Assembly (NCBI RefSeq): GCF_900103535.1
Contig: NZ_FNHQ01000028.1
Span: 1-34,395 of the forward strand
Origin: Megasphaera paucivorans
GTDB lineage: Bacteria; Bacillota; Negativicutes; Veillonellales; Megasphaeraceae
Length of the DNA: 34,395 bases
Direction of reading: 5' to 3'
In this document: piece after piece, positions 1 through 7,935 of the stretch
How positions within the stretch are numbered: position 1 is the first letter of the stretch
Layout of the letters: each line of letters begins with the position of its first letter
Notes under the pieces: model-generated
Databases searched by the model: none
What the model saw: only the letters and a program-made list of their open reading frames with translations
Told to the model about the DNA's origin: nothing
Made by a program: the position numbers and the translations under genes

Positions 1-213
1 CATCATCCGGCCATGCGGCCGATTGATCGTATTCGGTATTAGCAGCCGTTTCCAGCTGTTGTCCCCATCCTGAGGGCAGGTTGTTTACGCGTTACTCACC
101 CGTTTGCCACTCGGTCTTTCAAGAAGCAAGCTTCTTGAAAAGCCTCGTTCGACTTGCATGTGTTAAGCACGCCGCCAGCGTTCGTCCTGAGCCAGGATCA
201 AACTCTCCATGAT
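1..213 (-). rRNA. rrs: 16S ribosomal RNA, 5' end (partial)
   Basis: The reverse complement contains the universal 16S start AGAGTTTGATCCTGGCTCAG (ending at 206 on this strand), followed by the conserved GACGAACGCTGGCGGC and the TGAGTAACGCG segment. The mature 5' end is placed near 213 by analogy with E. coli, where seven bases precede AGAGTTTG. The gene runs off the left edge, so only about the first 213 bases are present. The V1 hairpin holds an AAGAAGCTTGCTTCTT core, and the pattern resembles Megasphaera-type 16S from memory; the genus call is inference. Confidence 0.97.
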
Positions 214-369
214 ATATGAAGAGCCATTCGGCTCATTCTTGCTATTGTTTTTGGTTCGTTTTCTTACTCGTTTTGACGTCTTGTTTCCAAGACCTCGCAC
301 TCTGGCGTTTGTTTGTTCGTTACATTGTTCAGTTTTCAAAGGTCATCGCTGTCGTCCGACAGCTTAATT
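214..369 (-). other. 16S rRNA leader with boxA-like element
   Basis: This is the transcribed leader between the proximal rRNA promoter and mature 16S. On the minus strand 342-323 reads CCTTTGAAAACTGAACAATG, a sequence common in Firmicute rRNA leaders and boxA-like. Two small hairpins are visible: GTCTTG/CAAGAC at 278-293 and GAGCC/GGCTC at 221-234. Processing and antitermination roles are known for such leaders; the roles here are inferred. Confidence 0.7.
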
Positions 370-398
370 AGTATATCAAAATCTCTTTCGTTTGTCAA
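370..398 (-). promoter_or_regulatory. Proximal rRNA promoter
   Basis: On the minus strand a consensus -35 TTGACA (398-393) is separated by exactly 17 bases from TATACT (375-370). An A/T tract lies just upstream of the -35. It drives the 16S gene at the left edge. Confidence 0.85.
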
Positions 399-462
399 GA
401 GACTTTTTTTCGTCAGCCTTGATGGAGCCTCGTTTCTTTGCCCTCATCGCGACGACTTGATT

Positions 463-491
463 AGTATATCATTCGAAATGCATATCGTCAA
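463..491 (-). promoter_or_regulatory. Distal rRNA promoter with UP-like A/T tract
   Basis: The minus strand has TTGACG (491-486), a 17-base spacer and TATACT (468-463). The stretch just upstream (about 500-525) is almost pure A and T, as in UP elements. The surroundings of the -10 (TGATATACTAAT on the minus strand) match those of the proximal promoter, so the pair looks like a local duplication. Confidence 0.8.
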
Positions 492-552
492 GAGGTTATG
501 TGAAAAAAATATTTTTTTCTTACATATTTATTATCATTACTTTCTCTTTTTA

Positions 553-581
553 TTGTTTTCATTATTGTATTTATGTATAAT
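553..581 (+). promoter_or_regulatory. Promoter of the binding-protein gene
   Basis: TTGTTT (553-558), 17 bases, then TATAAT (576-581), about 47 bases before the start codon at 629. The region is very AT-rich, so other -10 candidates exist. Confidence 0.55.
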
Positions 582-628
582 ATTAATATCTTATATATTT
601 ACAAATTATATTTTAGGAGATGTTTGAA

Positions 629-1417
629 ATGAACAAAAAATGTATCGCTTTTGTCGCTGCATCTATGGCAGCAGTGACAATGATTGCCGGCTGCGGCTCT
701 TCAACAGGTGATAAAAAAGATGGCGCAAAGGACACAAAACCTTTTGTTGTCGGCACGGAACCGACATTCCCGCCATTTGAATTTACACAGGATGATAAGT
801 ATGTAGGTTTCGACATGGACTTTTCTCAAGCCATTGCCGACAAAATGGGACGAAAACTTGAAATCAAAAGCATGGGCTTTGATGCGTTGATCCCGGCTTT
901 AAAAAGCGGCCAAATCGATATGATTGCTGCCGGCATGGACGCCACCCCTGAACGCAAGAAACAAGTACTGTTCACAGATGTATATTTCCGCGGTGGCTAT
1001 GTCATCGTTGTACGTAAAGATAATACAGATATTACTGGCTGGGATTCTTTAGCCGGCAAAACCGTAGGAGCTCAAGTAGGTACTAAACCTGTTGATATAG
1101 CCCAGGAAAAAGGGGCTAAAGTAAAACAGTACGATGCCAACAGTCAAGGCTGGCTGGAACTAGGAAGCAAAAGCTGCGATGCTGTTGTCATTGATAATGC
1201 CGTTGCCATGTATTATTTGTCCCAAGGCGGTGACAAAGATCTGAAAATGGTAGGTGATCCTATTCTTTCCAGTGGTTCCGCACTTGCTATTAGCAAAGAT
1301 CATCCAGAAACATTAGAAGCTGTTAACAAAGCTGTCGCTGAATTGAAAAAAGACGGTACATACGCCAAATTATACAAAAAATGGTTCGGTCAAGAACCGC
1401 CGAAGGATGCTAATTAA
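629..1417 (+). CDS. Amino-acid-type ABC transporter substrate-binding lipoprotein
   Basis: A 262-residue periplasmic solute-binding protein of family 3 (SBP_bac_3, the polar amino acid/glutamine type). It captures a small ligand and passes it to an ABC importer. The N-terminus is a lipoprotein signal: MNKK, a hydrophobic stretch, then the lipobox IAGC with the lipidated Cys near residue 22. The mature part opens with a family-typical VGTEPTFPPFEF and has GFDMDFSQAIADKMG and the GFDALIPALKSGQIDM block. The start at 629 is chosen because AGGAGA lies 8 bases before it; the upstream ATG at 620 abuts that site. No permease or ATPase gene is adjacent, so the ligand cannot be named. The HAD gene follows with a one-base overlap. 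Confidence 0.9.
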   Translation: MNKKCIAFVAASMAAVTMIAGCGSSTGDKKDGAKDTKPFVVGTEPTFPPFEFTQDDKYVGFDMDFSQAIADKMGRKLEIKSMGFDALIPALKSGQIDMIAAGMDATPERKKQVLFTDVYFRGGYVIVVRKDNTDITGWDSLAGKTVGAQVGTKPVDIAQEKGAKVKQYDANSQGWLELGSKSCDAVVIDNAVAMYYLSQGGDKDLKMVGDPILSSGSALAISKDHPETLEAVNKAVAELKKDGTYAKLYKKWFGQEPPKDAN

Positions 1418-2052
1418 TGTATAAAGCTTACGTGTTTGATTTTGATTACACATTAGTAAATTCTGAACAAGGTATCGTCATGTGCTTTGAAATGTTATTG
1501 GAAGCGCAGGGCTTTCCTCCTGTTTCCCGTAAAAAAATTTGTCAAACCATCGGAAAGCCAATGACGGAATCTATGAGCATTATAACCGGCATAACGGATA
1601 AGTCTCATATTTTAGAATTATGCCGATTATACAAAATTCGATATTCCGATAAATACATGACTCCAAATACCCATTTATTTCCTGATACCCGCAGCACGTT
1701 AAAGAAACTCAAGGTTCAAGGAGCACTATGTGGAATCGTATCAACAAAAACACGGCATCGCATTAATCAAACAATCGAAATGGAACATTTGGAACAATTA
1801 GTTGATTTTGTTATTGGTATCGAAGATGTAGATTTTCCGAAACCAGCACCGTACGGTCTTGAGTTAGTGCAAAAACGGTACCGTCTTTCTCCGCAAGATA
1901 TATTATATATTGGGGATAGCCTTATCGATGCACAGACAGCCCAAAACAGTCACGTTGATTTTACCGGCGTCACAACGGGTACTACAACGGCTGCTGATTT
2001 TGAAGCATATCCGTTTGTCCGTATTATAAAAAAATTAAGCGAACTTGTTTAA
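1417..2052 (+). CDS. HAD-family phosphatase, phosphoglycolate-phosphatase-like
   Basis: A 211-residue haloacid dehalogenase hydrolase of the small phosphatase subgroup. Motif I is DFDYTLVNS near residues 8-16, with the nucleophile and acid aspartates two apart; the usual DxDGT is DFDYT here. Motif II is the Ser of VSTKT near 106, motif III the Lys of FPKPAP near 140, and motif IV the IGDSLIDAQTA stretch near 165. The region between motifs I and II is a helical cap (type C1). The ATG shares its A with the preceding TAA, so translation is probably coupled to the binding-protein gene. Phosphoglycolate or a pyrophosphate-like substrate would be usual for the family, but the true substrate is not visible. 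Confidence 0.85.
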   Translation: MYKAYVFDFDYTLVNSEQGIVMCFEMLLEAQGFPPVSRKKICQTIGKPMTESMSIITGITDKSHILELCRLYKIRYSDKYMTPNTHLFPDTRSTLKKLKVQGALCGIVSTKTRHRINQTIEMEHLEQLVDFVIGIEDVDFPKPAPYGLELVQKRYRLSPQDILYIGDSLIDAQTAQNSHVDFTGVTTGTTTAADFEAYPFVRIIKKLSELV

Positions 2053-2065
2053 AAGGCGCATCATT

Positions 2066-2112
2066 AAAAAATGAGTTGCTACACGTAGTAAATGTGCAGC
2101 AACTCATTTTTT
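2066..2112. terminator. Two-way intrinsic terminator
   Basis: A 15-base perfect inverted repeat, AAAAAATGAGTTGCT (2066-2080) and AGCAACTCATTTTTT (2098-2112), with a 17-base loop. The A and T runs on either side serve both the HAD gene (+) and the convergent secreted-protein gene (-), whose stop codon overlaps the right arm. Confidence 0.93.
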
Positions 2113-3442
2113 AATTTATCCCGGTATTGGATTCTCCTGCGCGAGTATTCTTATCCGAAAACGAAAGAGATGTTTCTGCTGGAGCAATCTGTATATCTAT
2201 ATATTCTGTCTTCACTGTATCTTTTTCACTTTTATCTTTTTTTCTATAACCAGAAGTTAACGTTTCATTGGAATCTGTATGCTTTGGAACTATCTGCTGC
2301 TGTTTCTGCCGTATTTTATCTGCGTTTACTTGATCTATAAATTGCTGCACTTTATTATCAGGAACAATAATAAGACGAACAGGCAAATTGGCAGCCCCGG
2401 GAGGCATTAAATGAATATTTACATCTGTGCCTGCGTCAAAAGAATCAATATATTGCATAGCATCAGCATCATTGCCGCCAATACTGTATACGCCAGCCGG
2501 TGGCACTTCCACCAATTTACAATCATCACGATACAGCATTTCCACAACACCTGCATATTCTCCCCCCTGCGGATTAAAATATACATGTATTTTCCCTTTT
2601 CCTTTTGTTTTTAAATTAACATTGTAATCCACACCATAATTACCAACATTTTCGGAATTTCGATTATCAATAATATCTTTTCCTTTCAAAAAACTATCTA
2701 TATGTCCATCAGCTAATGTTATATAACGGATTCCATCACTTGGTAAATAGGGTGTCACTAATCCTAATTCTCGATTCATACCATGAAAGCTGCCTCTCAA
2801 TTTTACCGCATCACTATCTAAATACCGACACTTCTTAATAAAATCGACCGGATTCGCATCATATGGCATAATAACTGTAAAAATTTGCAGCATGTCAGGT
2901 AATGTCATATCTACAATTCCAGAATATAAATCTTCCGGCTGAATCGCAATAGCATTGATCCGCTGCCCAATAACCGCATAGGACAAGGGCGGAATTTGTA
3001 TCTTATTACTTGTTGGCACCATTTCATAGTACATCAGAGATAGTTCTTTACCAACACGGTAATATTCATCACTGGGCCGGGAAAACTGACAGCGATTCAC
3101 ATATATCATTGCCGCTTTATCTGATGGATTATATGCCATAACCGCAATTTTTCGCGGTCCATTCATTTGGTTCACATGATAAAAATAAACACGGCAATCC
3201 CCTTTCATTAAATCCGTATAAAGAACACCATCTTCTGTCGCATACTCTGGACTGTCTGATAAAAGCAACGTACCTGTTTCTTTAGGGGCTGTCATCGTAG
3301 CAGGCAACATGGGTGAATGAATAATTTGAAACATGACATCCCTATTATCCGGACCTACGGATACCATTGATGCCGATACAAAAAACGGCAGAACCGCTGC
3401 TATACTTATTACAGCAAATTTAACAATTTTCTTAATTTTCAT
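2111..3442 (-). CDS. Secreted protein of unknown function, downstream of whiA
   Basis: A 443-residue protein I do not recognise. It starts with a clear signal peptide (KIKK, then about 18 hydrophobic residues ending in FVSA), so it is exported to the periplasm or beyond. The body has mixed alpha/beta character, a few scattered cysteines and no membrane segment. It includes stretches such as GDCRVYFYHVN and KIHVYFNPQGG that suggest a beta-rich fold. The last 70 residues are Lys/Gln/Ser-rich, probably disordered. It overlaps whiA by 11 bases, so the two are cotranscribed. GAAGGA precedes its ATG by about 10 bases. It ends in the shared terminator. No enzyme motif is evident. Confidence 0.75.
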   Translation of the reverse strand: MKIKKIVKFAVISIAAVLPFFVSASMVSVGPDNRDVMFQIIHSPMLPATMTAPKETGTLLLSDSPEYATEDGVLYTDLMKGDCRVYFYHVNQMNGPRKIAVMAYNPSDKAAMIYVNRCQFSRPSDEYYRVGKELSLMYYEMVPTSNKIQIPPLSYAVIGQRINAIAIQPEDLYSGIVDMTLPDMLQIFTVIMPYDANPVDFIKKCRYLDSDAVKLRGSFHGMNRELGLVTPYLPSDGIRYITLADGHIDSFLKGKDIIDNRNSENVGNYGVDYNVNLKTKGKGKIHVYFNPQGGEYAGVVEMLYRDDCKLVEVPPAGVYSIGGNDADAMQYIDSFDAGTDVNIHLMPPGAANLPVRLIIVPDNKVQQFIDQVNADKIRQKQQQIVPKHTDSNETLTSGYRKKDKSEKDTVKTEYIDIQIAPAETSLSFSDKNTRAGESNTGIN

Positions 3443-4376
3443 TTTTACGTTGTCCTTCTATAGTTTTAGCTATGTCAGCAATTTTTTTAAACCGGTGCAT
3501 AAGTCCCGGTTTAGTTAATCCAGAAAATTCTGCCAATTCGCTCAATGACGATTCCGGATGATCAAGCCGCAACTTTGCTGCTTCTTGCAGTTTCATAGTC
3601 ATCCGATCATATAGTCCTGCCTCTTGGATGGTATAAATATATTGAATCTGTCGAATGGCAGCATCTACCGTCTTTTGCAGATTGGCTGTTTCACAATTGA
3701 CAATACGATTCACATTGTTTCGCATATCTTTAAGTACTCGAACACTTTCAAACTTCATATAAGCTTGATTCGCTCCAATATATTGCAAAAAAGAAGAAAC
3801 TCCATTTCCTTCTTTTAAATAGACAAGATACTCACCTTTTCGGTCAGTAATTTTAGCGGGTAATCGAAAATGCCGCATAATTTTGAGAATTCGTTTGGCA
3901 AAAATTTCATTTCCTGTAACTAATTCTAAATGATAATCTCCATTTGGTTGATTGACCGAACCTCCACCTAAGAAAGCCCCTCTCAAAAAGGCACGCCGAC
4001 AGTCCGTTTTTTTTAGCTGCAAATTATGAAATTCTCCAGCATGAGGAAACAACGATAGTTCTTCGAGAATATGCGTGCTTTCGTGTGAAGGAATCACGCG
4101 CAGGATATAAATATTCTTTTTCCGCAGTTTCAATCCCTGACGCACAAGTACTTCCGGACGTATTGAAAAAGTACGCATCCACATAGATAATGCCTTGCGT
4201 GCCACAGCATTATTGGATGTGCTGAATTCTATGCCAGTCGTTTGTTTAGGACCTAAAATAATCGAGCCGCCCATACAAAGCAGCGCCGCTAACTCCGCAT
4301 ATCGGCAGGCAGAATTTTCCGGTTTATAATGAGCAGCTTCATTCTTTACTTCTTCTGCAAAAGACACGAATGTCAC
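3432..4376 (-). CDS. whiA: DNA-binding protein WhiA
   Basis: A 314-residue WhiA homologue. The family joins a LAGLIDADG homing-endonuclease-like N-terminal fold, here without an evident nuclease role, to a C-terminal helix-turn-helix. WhiA controls sporulation genes in Streptomyces and affects cell division and chromosome segregation in Bacillus. Visible landmarks are the opening SFAEEVKNE, the middle RRAFLRGAFLGGGSVNQPNGDYHLE (about 128-152) and the C-terminal HTH with SSLSELAEFSGLTKPGLMHR near 277-296. The start is GTG, overlapping the TGA of yvcK in a GTGA, so translation is coupled. The order rapZ-yvcK-whiA is the standard Firmicute/Actinobacterial arrangement. Confidence 0.95.
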   Translation of the reverse strand: MTFVSFAEEVKNEAAHYKPENSACRYAELAALLCMGGSIILGPKQTTGIEFSTSNNAVARKALSMWMRTFSIRPEVLVRQGLKLRKKNIYILRVIPSHESTHILEELSLFPHAGEFHNLQLKKTDCRRAFLRGAFLGGGSVNQPNGDYHLELVTGNEIFAKRILKIMRHFRLPAKITDRKGEYLVYLKEGNGVSSFLQYIGANQAYMKFESVRVLKDMRNNVNRIVNCETANLQKTVDAAIRQIQYIYTIQEAGLYDRMTMKLQEAAKLRLDHPESSLSELAEFSGLTKPGLMHRFKKIADIAKTIEGQRKNEN

Positions 4377-5725
4377 CCTTTCGTGTGTGTCATGTTATAC
4401 CGTTTTAAATAATAACGCAATATTTCCGGCGACAAATCAGTTCGCAGCGCATTGATTAAATCAAATAACATATTCGCTAACTTTTTTGCATCATGAGTTG
4501 CTCCCGTTTTTTTGTCTACTAAATCAGAAAGAATCAACGTAGCCCCGGTAGCTTCAATCTGCTTTTTATCAATTTTCACCGGATAGGCGCCCACTAATGC
4601 ATAGTGTTGCAAAATATCCGGTTCAATAATACCGTTATTAGCAAGGACAAAATCGATAATATTAGCACCGGCGTGCTGATTAATTGCTTTAAGATGATCT
4701 GCAACAGAATATCCATCTGTCTCACCGGGCTGCGTCATAACATTGCAAATATATATTTTTTTAGCATTACTGTTACGAACGGCAGCGGCAATGTCAGGAA
4801 CCAGCAAATTAGGCATAATACTTGTATAAAGACTCCCTGGTCCCAGAACGATGGCATCTGCCTTTATAATTGCCTCTACCGCAGATTGTATGGCACGTGG
4901 ATGTTCCGGCGTTGTAAAAACGCGTTTGATTTTACCATGTACATCCGGAATTCGTGATTCCCCTTGTACAATGGTACCATCAACCATTTCTGCATTAAGC
5001 AGAATTTTATCTGCAGAAGATGGAATAACCTTGCCGCGCACCTTCAAAATTTTACTGGAAGCATCTAGTGCCCCTTCAACATCACCCAAAACTTCAATCA
5101 GTGCTGCAATAAATAAATTTCCAACACTATGCCCGTTTAATTCCCCCGAGCCACCAAAACGATGAGCAAACAGTTTTTCCATCAAACCTTCTTTATCAGC
5201 TAACGCCACCAGACAATTCCGCAAATCTCCAGGCGCAATAATATCAAGATCCTGACGAATTCGTCCGGATGAACCGCCATCATCGGCAACGGTTACAACA
5301 GCCGTCAAATTATACGTTTTGGTCTTTAACCCACGCAGCATGATGGATAATCCTGTACCACCTCCAATAACAACGACTTTAGGCCCTTTGGATAATTTCA
5401 TATTAGAAAGAATCAAATCACTGATATTTTCAGATTCATTCGGCATAATAGCATCCAACATCGTACGGATAAGGCGCCGTGTTGCCCATCCCATGACAAA
5501 CACTCCAATAACCAGCCAGATAATGCCAACGGTAGCCAGCACTGTATAGTTATAATGACCCGTTGCTTCATATAACATCCGGAAAGCCCATTCTTCAATT
5601 TGTCCAAGCCACTGATAATTAAATGTAAGGACGAGACCAAAGCTGGTAGCCATCATACCCAGACCAAATAAAAACAACCATCGTTTTATATGAAGACCCG
5701 GATGCAACCATCTAAATAATCGCAT
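4373..5725 (-). CDS. yvcK: Gluconeogenesis factor YvcK/CofD-like protein, membrane-anchored form
   Basis: About 450 residues. The soluble domain from residue 115 on is the YvcK/CofD-like fold: VVVIGGGTGLS near 117-127, then VTVADDGGSSGRIR, GDLRNCLVAL and PGSLYTSI. In Bacillus and Mycobacterium YvcK binds UDP-sugars and is needed for cell shape and growth on gluconeogenic carbon. Here the domain is preceded by two hydrophobic segments (about 18-36 and 62-81), so it should sit on the inner face of the cytoplasmic membrane. A TTG lies one codon upstream (5728), but the ATG at 5725 has better spacing (8 bases) to GGAGG. It follows rapZ by 14 bases. Confidence 0.93.
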   Translation of the reverse strand: MRLFRWLHPGLHIKRWLFLFGLGMMATSFGLVLTFNYQWLGQIEEWAFRMLYEATGHYNYTVLATVGIIWLVIGVFVMGWATRRLIRTMLDAIMPNESENISDLILSNMKLSKGPKVVVIGGGTGLSIMLRGLKTKTYNLTAVVTVADDGGSSGRIRQDLDIIAPGDLRNCLVALADKEGLMEKLFAHRFGGSGELNGHSVGNLFIAALIEVLGDVEGALDASSKILKVRGKVIPSSADKILLNAEMVDGTIVQGESRIPDVHGKIKRVFTTPEHPRAIQSAVEAIIKADAIVLGPGSLYTSIMPNLLVPDIAAAVRNSNAKKIYICNVMTQPGETDGYSVADHLKAINQHAGANIIDFVLANNGIIEPDILQHYALVGAYPVKIDKKQIEATGATLILSDLVDKKTGATHDAKKLANMLFDLINALRTDLSPEILRYYLKRYNMTHTKG

Positions 5726-5739
5726 CAATTACACCTCCA

Positions 5740-6642
5740 TCAAAGCTTCTCATCATCAGAAACGTCTTCCTCTACATCATTTTTTTCAATATCACGGTGT
5801 TCAATCGCAACATCCATACCGTTTTTCTTTAAATGACGATACATAGCTTCTGCCATACAAACACTGCGATGCAAACCACCCGTGCATCCAACTGCAATAA
5901 CTAACTGACTTTTTCCTTCTCTTTCATAGTTAGGAAGAAGAAAATCGACCATATCAAACCATTTACGCATAAACGTCTGCGTAATAGGAAATCCTTCAAT
6001 ATAATCACGTACAACAGGCACCCTACCTGATTTATGCCGATATGCCTCAATATAAAAAGGATTGGGCAGAAAGCGAACATCTTCTACAATATCGGCATCA
6101 ATAGGCAGTCCATGTTTAAATCCAAAGGAAACAACCATTACCGAAAGACCTTTTCCCCGTTCACTAATAGCAAATTTCTTTTTCAATACTTCCTTAAGCT
6201 CACCAGGTTTCATATTTGACGTATCAATAATAAAATCAGCCTCTTCACGAAGCTCTGCAAGCTTAAGGCGTTCTTCAGCTATTCCTTGACTAATTCTATT
6301 ATGCGGAGCCAAGGGATGCACCCGTCGCGTTTCCTTATAACGGCGTACCAATACTCTGTCATTCGCTTCAAGAAACACTATTTCATAAGACACACCTTGT
6401 TCTTTCAATTCTTTTAACGACTGACTCATCGCATCAAAAAATTGTCCGCCGCGAATATCAGCAACAAGAGCTACATGCCGCACTCTTTCTCCGCCTTGTA
6501 TACACAATTCGGCAAACTTTGGAATAAGAACAGGCGGTATATTATCAATACAAAAATATCCAATATCTTCCAGTACTTGTACTACATGTGTCTTACCCGC
6601 TCCGGACATTCCGGTCACAATAATAAGATGAAACTGCTCCAT
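5740..6642 (-). CDS. rapZ: RNase adapter / nucleotide-binding protein RapZ
   Basis: A 300-residue RapZ (YvcJ) homologue. The N-terminal Walker A is GMSGAGKTH near residues 10-18. The C-terminal domain shows VSFGFKHGLP, DVRFLPNPFY and the conserved GCTGGLHRSV. In E. coli RapZ directs RNase E to the sRNA GlmZ and so tunes GlmS; in Bacillus YvcJ is a GTP/ATP-binding protein linked to yvcK. The start is set at the ATG at 6642, where AAAGGAGG lies 5 bases upstream; the open frame extends further but without a comparable site. The last 15 residues are acidic. It lies 19 bases after the Cof-type phosphatase gene. Confidence 0.94.
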   Translation of the reverse strand: MEQFHLIIVTGMSGAGKTHVVQVLEDIGYFCIDNIPPVLIPKFAELCIQGGERVRHVALVADIRGGQFFDAMSQSLKELKEQGVSYEIVFLEANDRVLVRRYKETRRVHPLAPHNRISQGIAEERLKLAELREEADFIIDTSNMKPGELKEVLKKKFAISERGKGLSVMVVSFGFKHGLPIDADIVEDVRFLPNPFYIEAYRHKSGRVPVVRDYIEGFPITQTFMRKWFDMVDFLLPNYEREGKSQLVIAVGCTGGLHRSVCMAEAMYRHLKKNGMDVAIEHRDIEKNDVEEDVSDDEKL

Positions 6643-6661
6643 AGTTGCCTCCTTTATATCA

Positions 6662-7462
6662 TCACAAAATAAATTTCTCGATAGCGGCAGCAACACCGTC
6701 ATCATTATTGGAGGTAGTTACAAAATCAGCCGCTTGCCGTATTTCATTTTCAGCGTTGGCTACAGCAACAGAGAAACCTGCTGTTTCCATCATAGCTATG
6801 TCATTTTGAGAATTACCGATAGCCATAACATTTTCCGGCTGAATGTGAAATATACTGCATAATTGGCGAAGGCCCGTTCCTTTGCTGATTCCTTCATGTA
6901 CGATTTCCAACATCGTTTCTTTTGACCGCATTAATTTAAATACGCCTGGCATCGTCAGCTCTATTTCTTTCTTTATTTGATCCAGCTCATGCATTGTACC
7001 ATGAACCAGCATTTTAGAAGGCCGTCCCTCCGGATGATAAAACCGTTCCCCTGCTATGAGAGCTTTTGTTCCTGTAATATTTTCATAATTTTCAATATAA
7101 TGATTATAATAAGGAACCCGAACTACATCATCAATATATGTTTGCAAAAACCACTGTTTTTCTTTGGCTAACATCAAAAGTGTATTCGCATCTTGCAAAT
7201 CAATCGGACAATGGTATAAAATTGTTCCCGTATCTACCGTCTGTATTAAAGCACCTGAATAAAGCATCATAGGTATGTCGCCTAATTTCAACTGTTTTCC
7301 GTAAGGCTGAGCTGTAGAAAACATCCGTCCTGTAGCAATGACAACAGTAACATCTTTTTTACGTGCCAGCCCTATTGTATGAACCGTATGGTCAGATACT
7401 GTAATGTCGTCGCGAAGTAACGTATCATCCAAATCAATCGCTACCATCTTTATTTCGTTCAT
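6662..7462 (-). CDS. Cof-type HAD phosphatase
   Basis: A 266-residue HAD hydrolase of the Cof/YidA type, with a C2 alpha/beta cap inserted between motifs II and III. Motif I is AIDLDDTLL at residues 8-16, motif II is VIATGRMFS near 40, and the C-terminal GNSQNDIAMM near 217 carries the metal-binding acids. These enzymes hydrolyse sugar phosphates, FMN or other small phosphates; the substrate here cannot be read. The ATG overlaps the TGA of the SLH mini-protein gene (ATGA), so the two are translationally coupled. It lies directly upstream of rapZ, which is not part of the standard rapZ-yvcK-whiA set. Confidence 0.9.
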   Translation of the reverse strand: MNEIKMVAIDLDDTLLRDDITVSDHTVHTIGLARKKDVTVVIATGRMFSTAQPYGKQLKLGDIPMMLYSGALIQTVDTGTILYHCPIDLQDANTLLMLAKEKQWFLQTYIDDVVRVPYYNHYIENYENITGTKALIAGERFYHPEGRPSKMLVHGTMHELDQIKKEIELTMPGVFKLMRSKETMLEIVHEGISKGTGLRQLCSIFHIQPENVMAIGNSQNDIAMMETAGFSVAVANAENEIRQAADFVTTSNNDDGVAAAIEKFIL

Positions 7463-7860
7463 TTTGTTTTTATCCCCTGTCTCCAGTCAAAAATCTGTCC
7501 TGCCGGCTGTGTATTATGAGACGCTGTACTATTTCCTCCAGCAGCATATGCCAAATCTTCTGAAAAAGAATCCTGTAATTTATCAATTTCTTCTTTTTGT
7601 CCGGCTGTAGCTTTCTGGCGATTTTGAATAGCAACCGCTACCATTTGTGCCATTTCATACCGAGTCAATGAATATGCCGGAGAAAATTTGCTCATATCTG
7701 AACCCGTCAGCCCTGCTTTAGTCAAATCGTAAACCGCTTTATATTCCCAGCTTGTTCGTTCCATCGTATCAAATGGATTGGGTGCATATGGATTATATGC
7801 CATAACCGATCCCGCCATCATCATCATTAAACTGACAAAAATCATGAGCTTCCGTTTCAT
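7459..7860 (-). CDS. Small exported protein with a single SLH-like domain
   Basis: A 133-residue protein with a cleavable signal peptide (MKRK, hydrophobic run, cleavage likely after VMA near 21). It is followed by one S-layer-homology-like module: WEYKAVYDLTKAGLTG near 38-53 and YSLTRYEMAQMVAVAIQNR near 63-82. The TRYEMAQ signature is the form found in SLH porins of outer-membrane Firmicutes, where SLH domains bind polyamine-modified peptidoglycan. Here the domain stands alone, with only a short coiled-coil-like Lys/Glu/Gln stretch and a polar tail and no beta-barrel. AGGAGG lies 6 bases before the ATG. The gene overlaps the Cof-type phosphatase by 4 bases. It might tether something to the wall; its partner is unknown. 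Confidence 0.82.
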   Translation of the reverse strand: MKRKLMIFVSLMMMMAGSVMAYNPYAPNPFDTMERTSWEYKAVYDLTKAGLTGSDMSKFSPAYSLTRYEMAQMVAVAIQNRQKATAGQKEEIDKLQDSFSEDLAYAAGGNSTASHNTQPAGQIFDWRQGIKTK

Positions 7861-7935
7861 CCTATTCCTCCTAAAAAAATATACTCCCTCTCAGGTTTAA
7901 CCTCTGTCATACCGGAAAGAGAGCATATGTTGGAA

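Noticed and set aside
313-627. 104-codon plus-strand frame across the rRNA promoter region
   Set aside because: It covers both rRNA promoters and the leader, has no ribosome site and a phenylalanine/leucine-rich translation typical of AT-rich noncoding DNA.
7865-7930. Terminator between divIVA and the SLH mini-protein gene
   Set aside because: There is a T7 tract, but the hairpin before it has only about five strong pairs, so I did not annotate it as a feature; readthrough into the next operon is possible.
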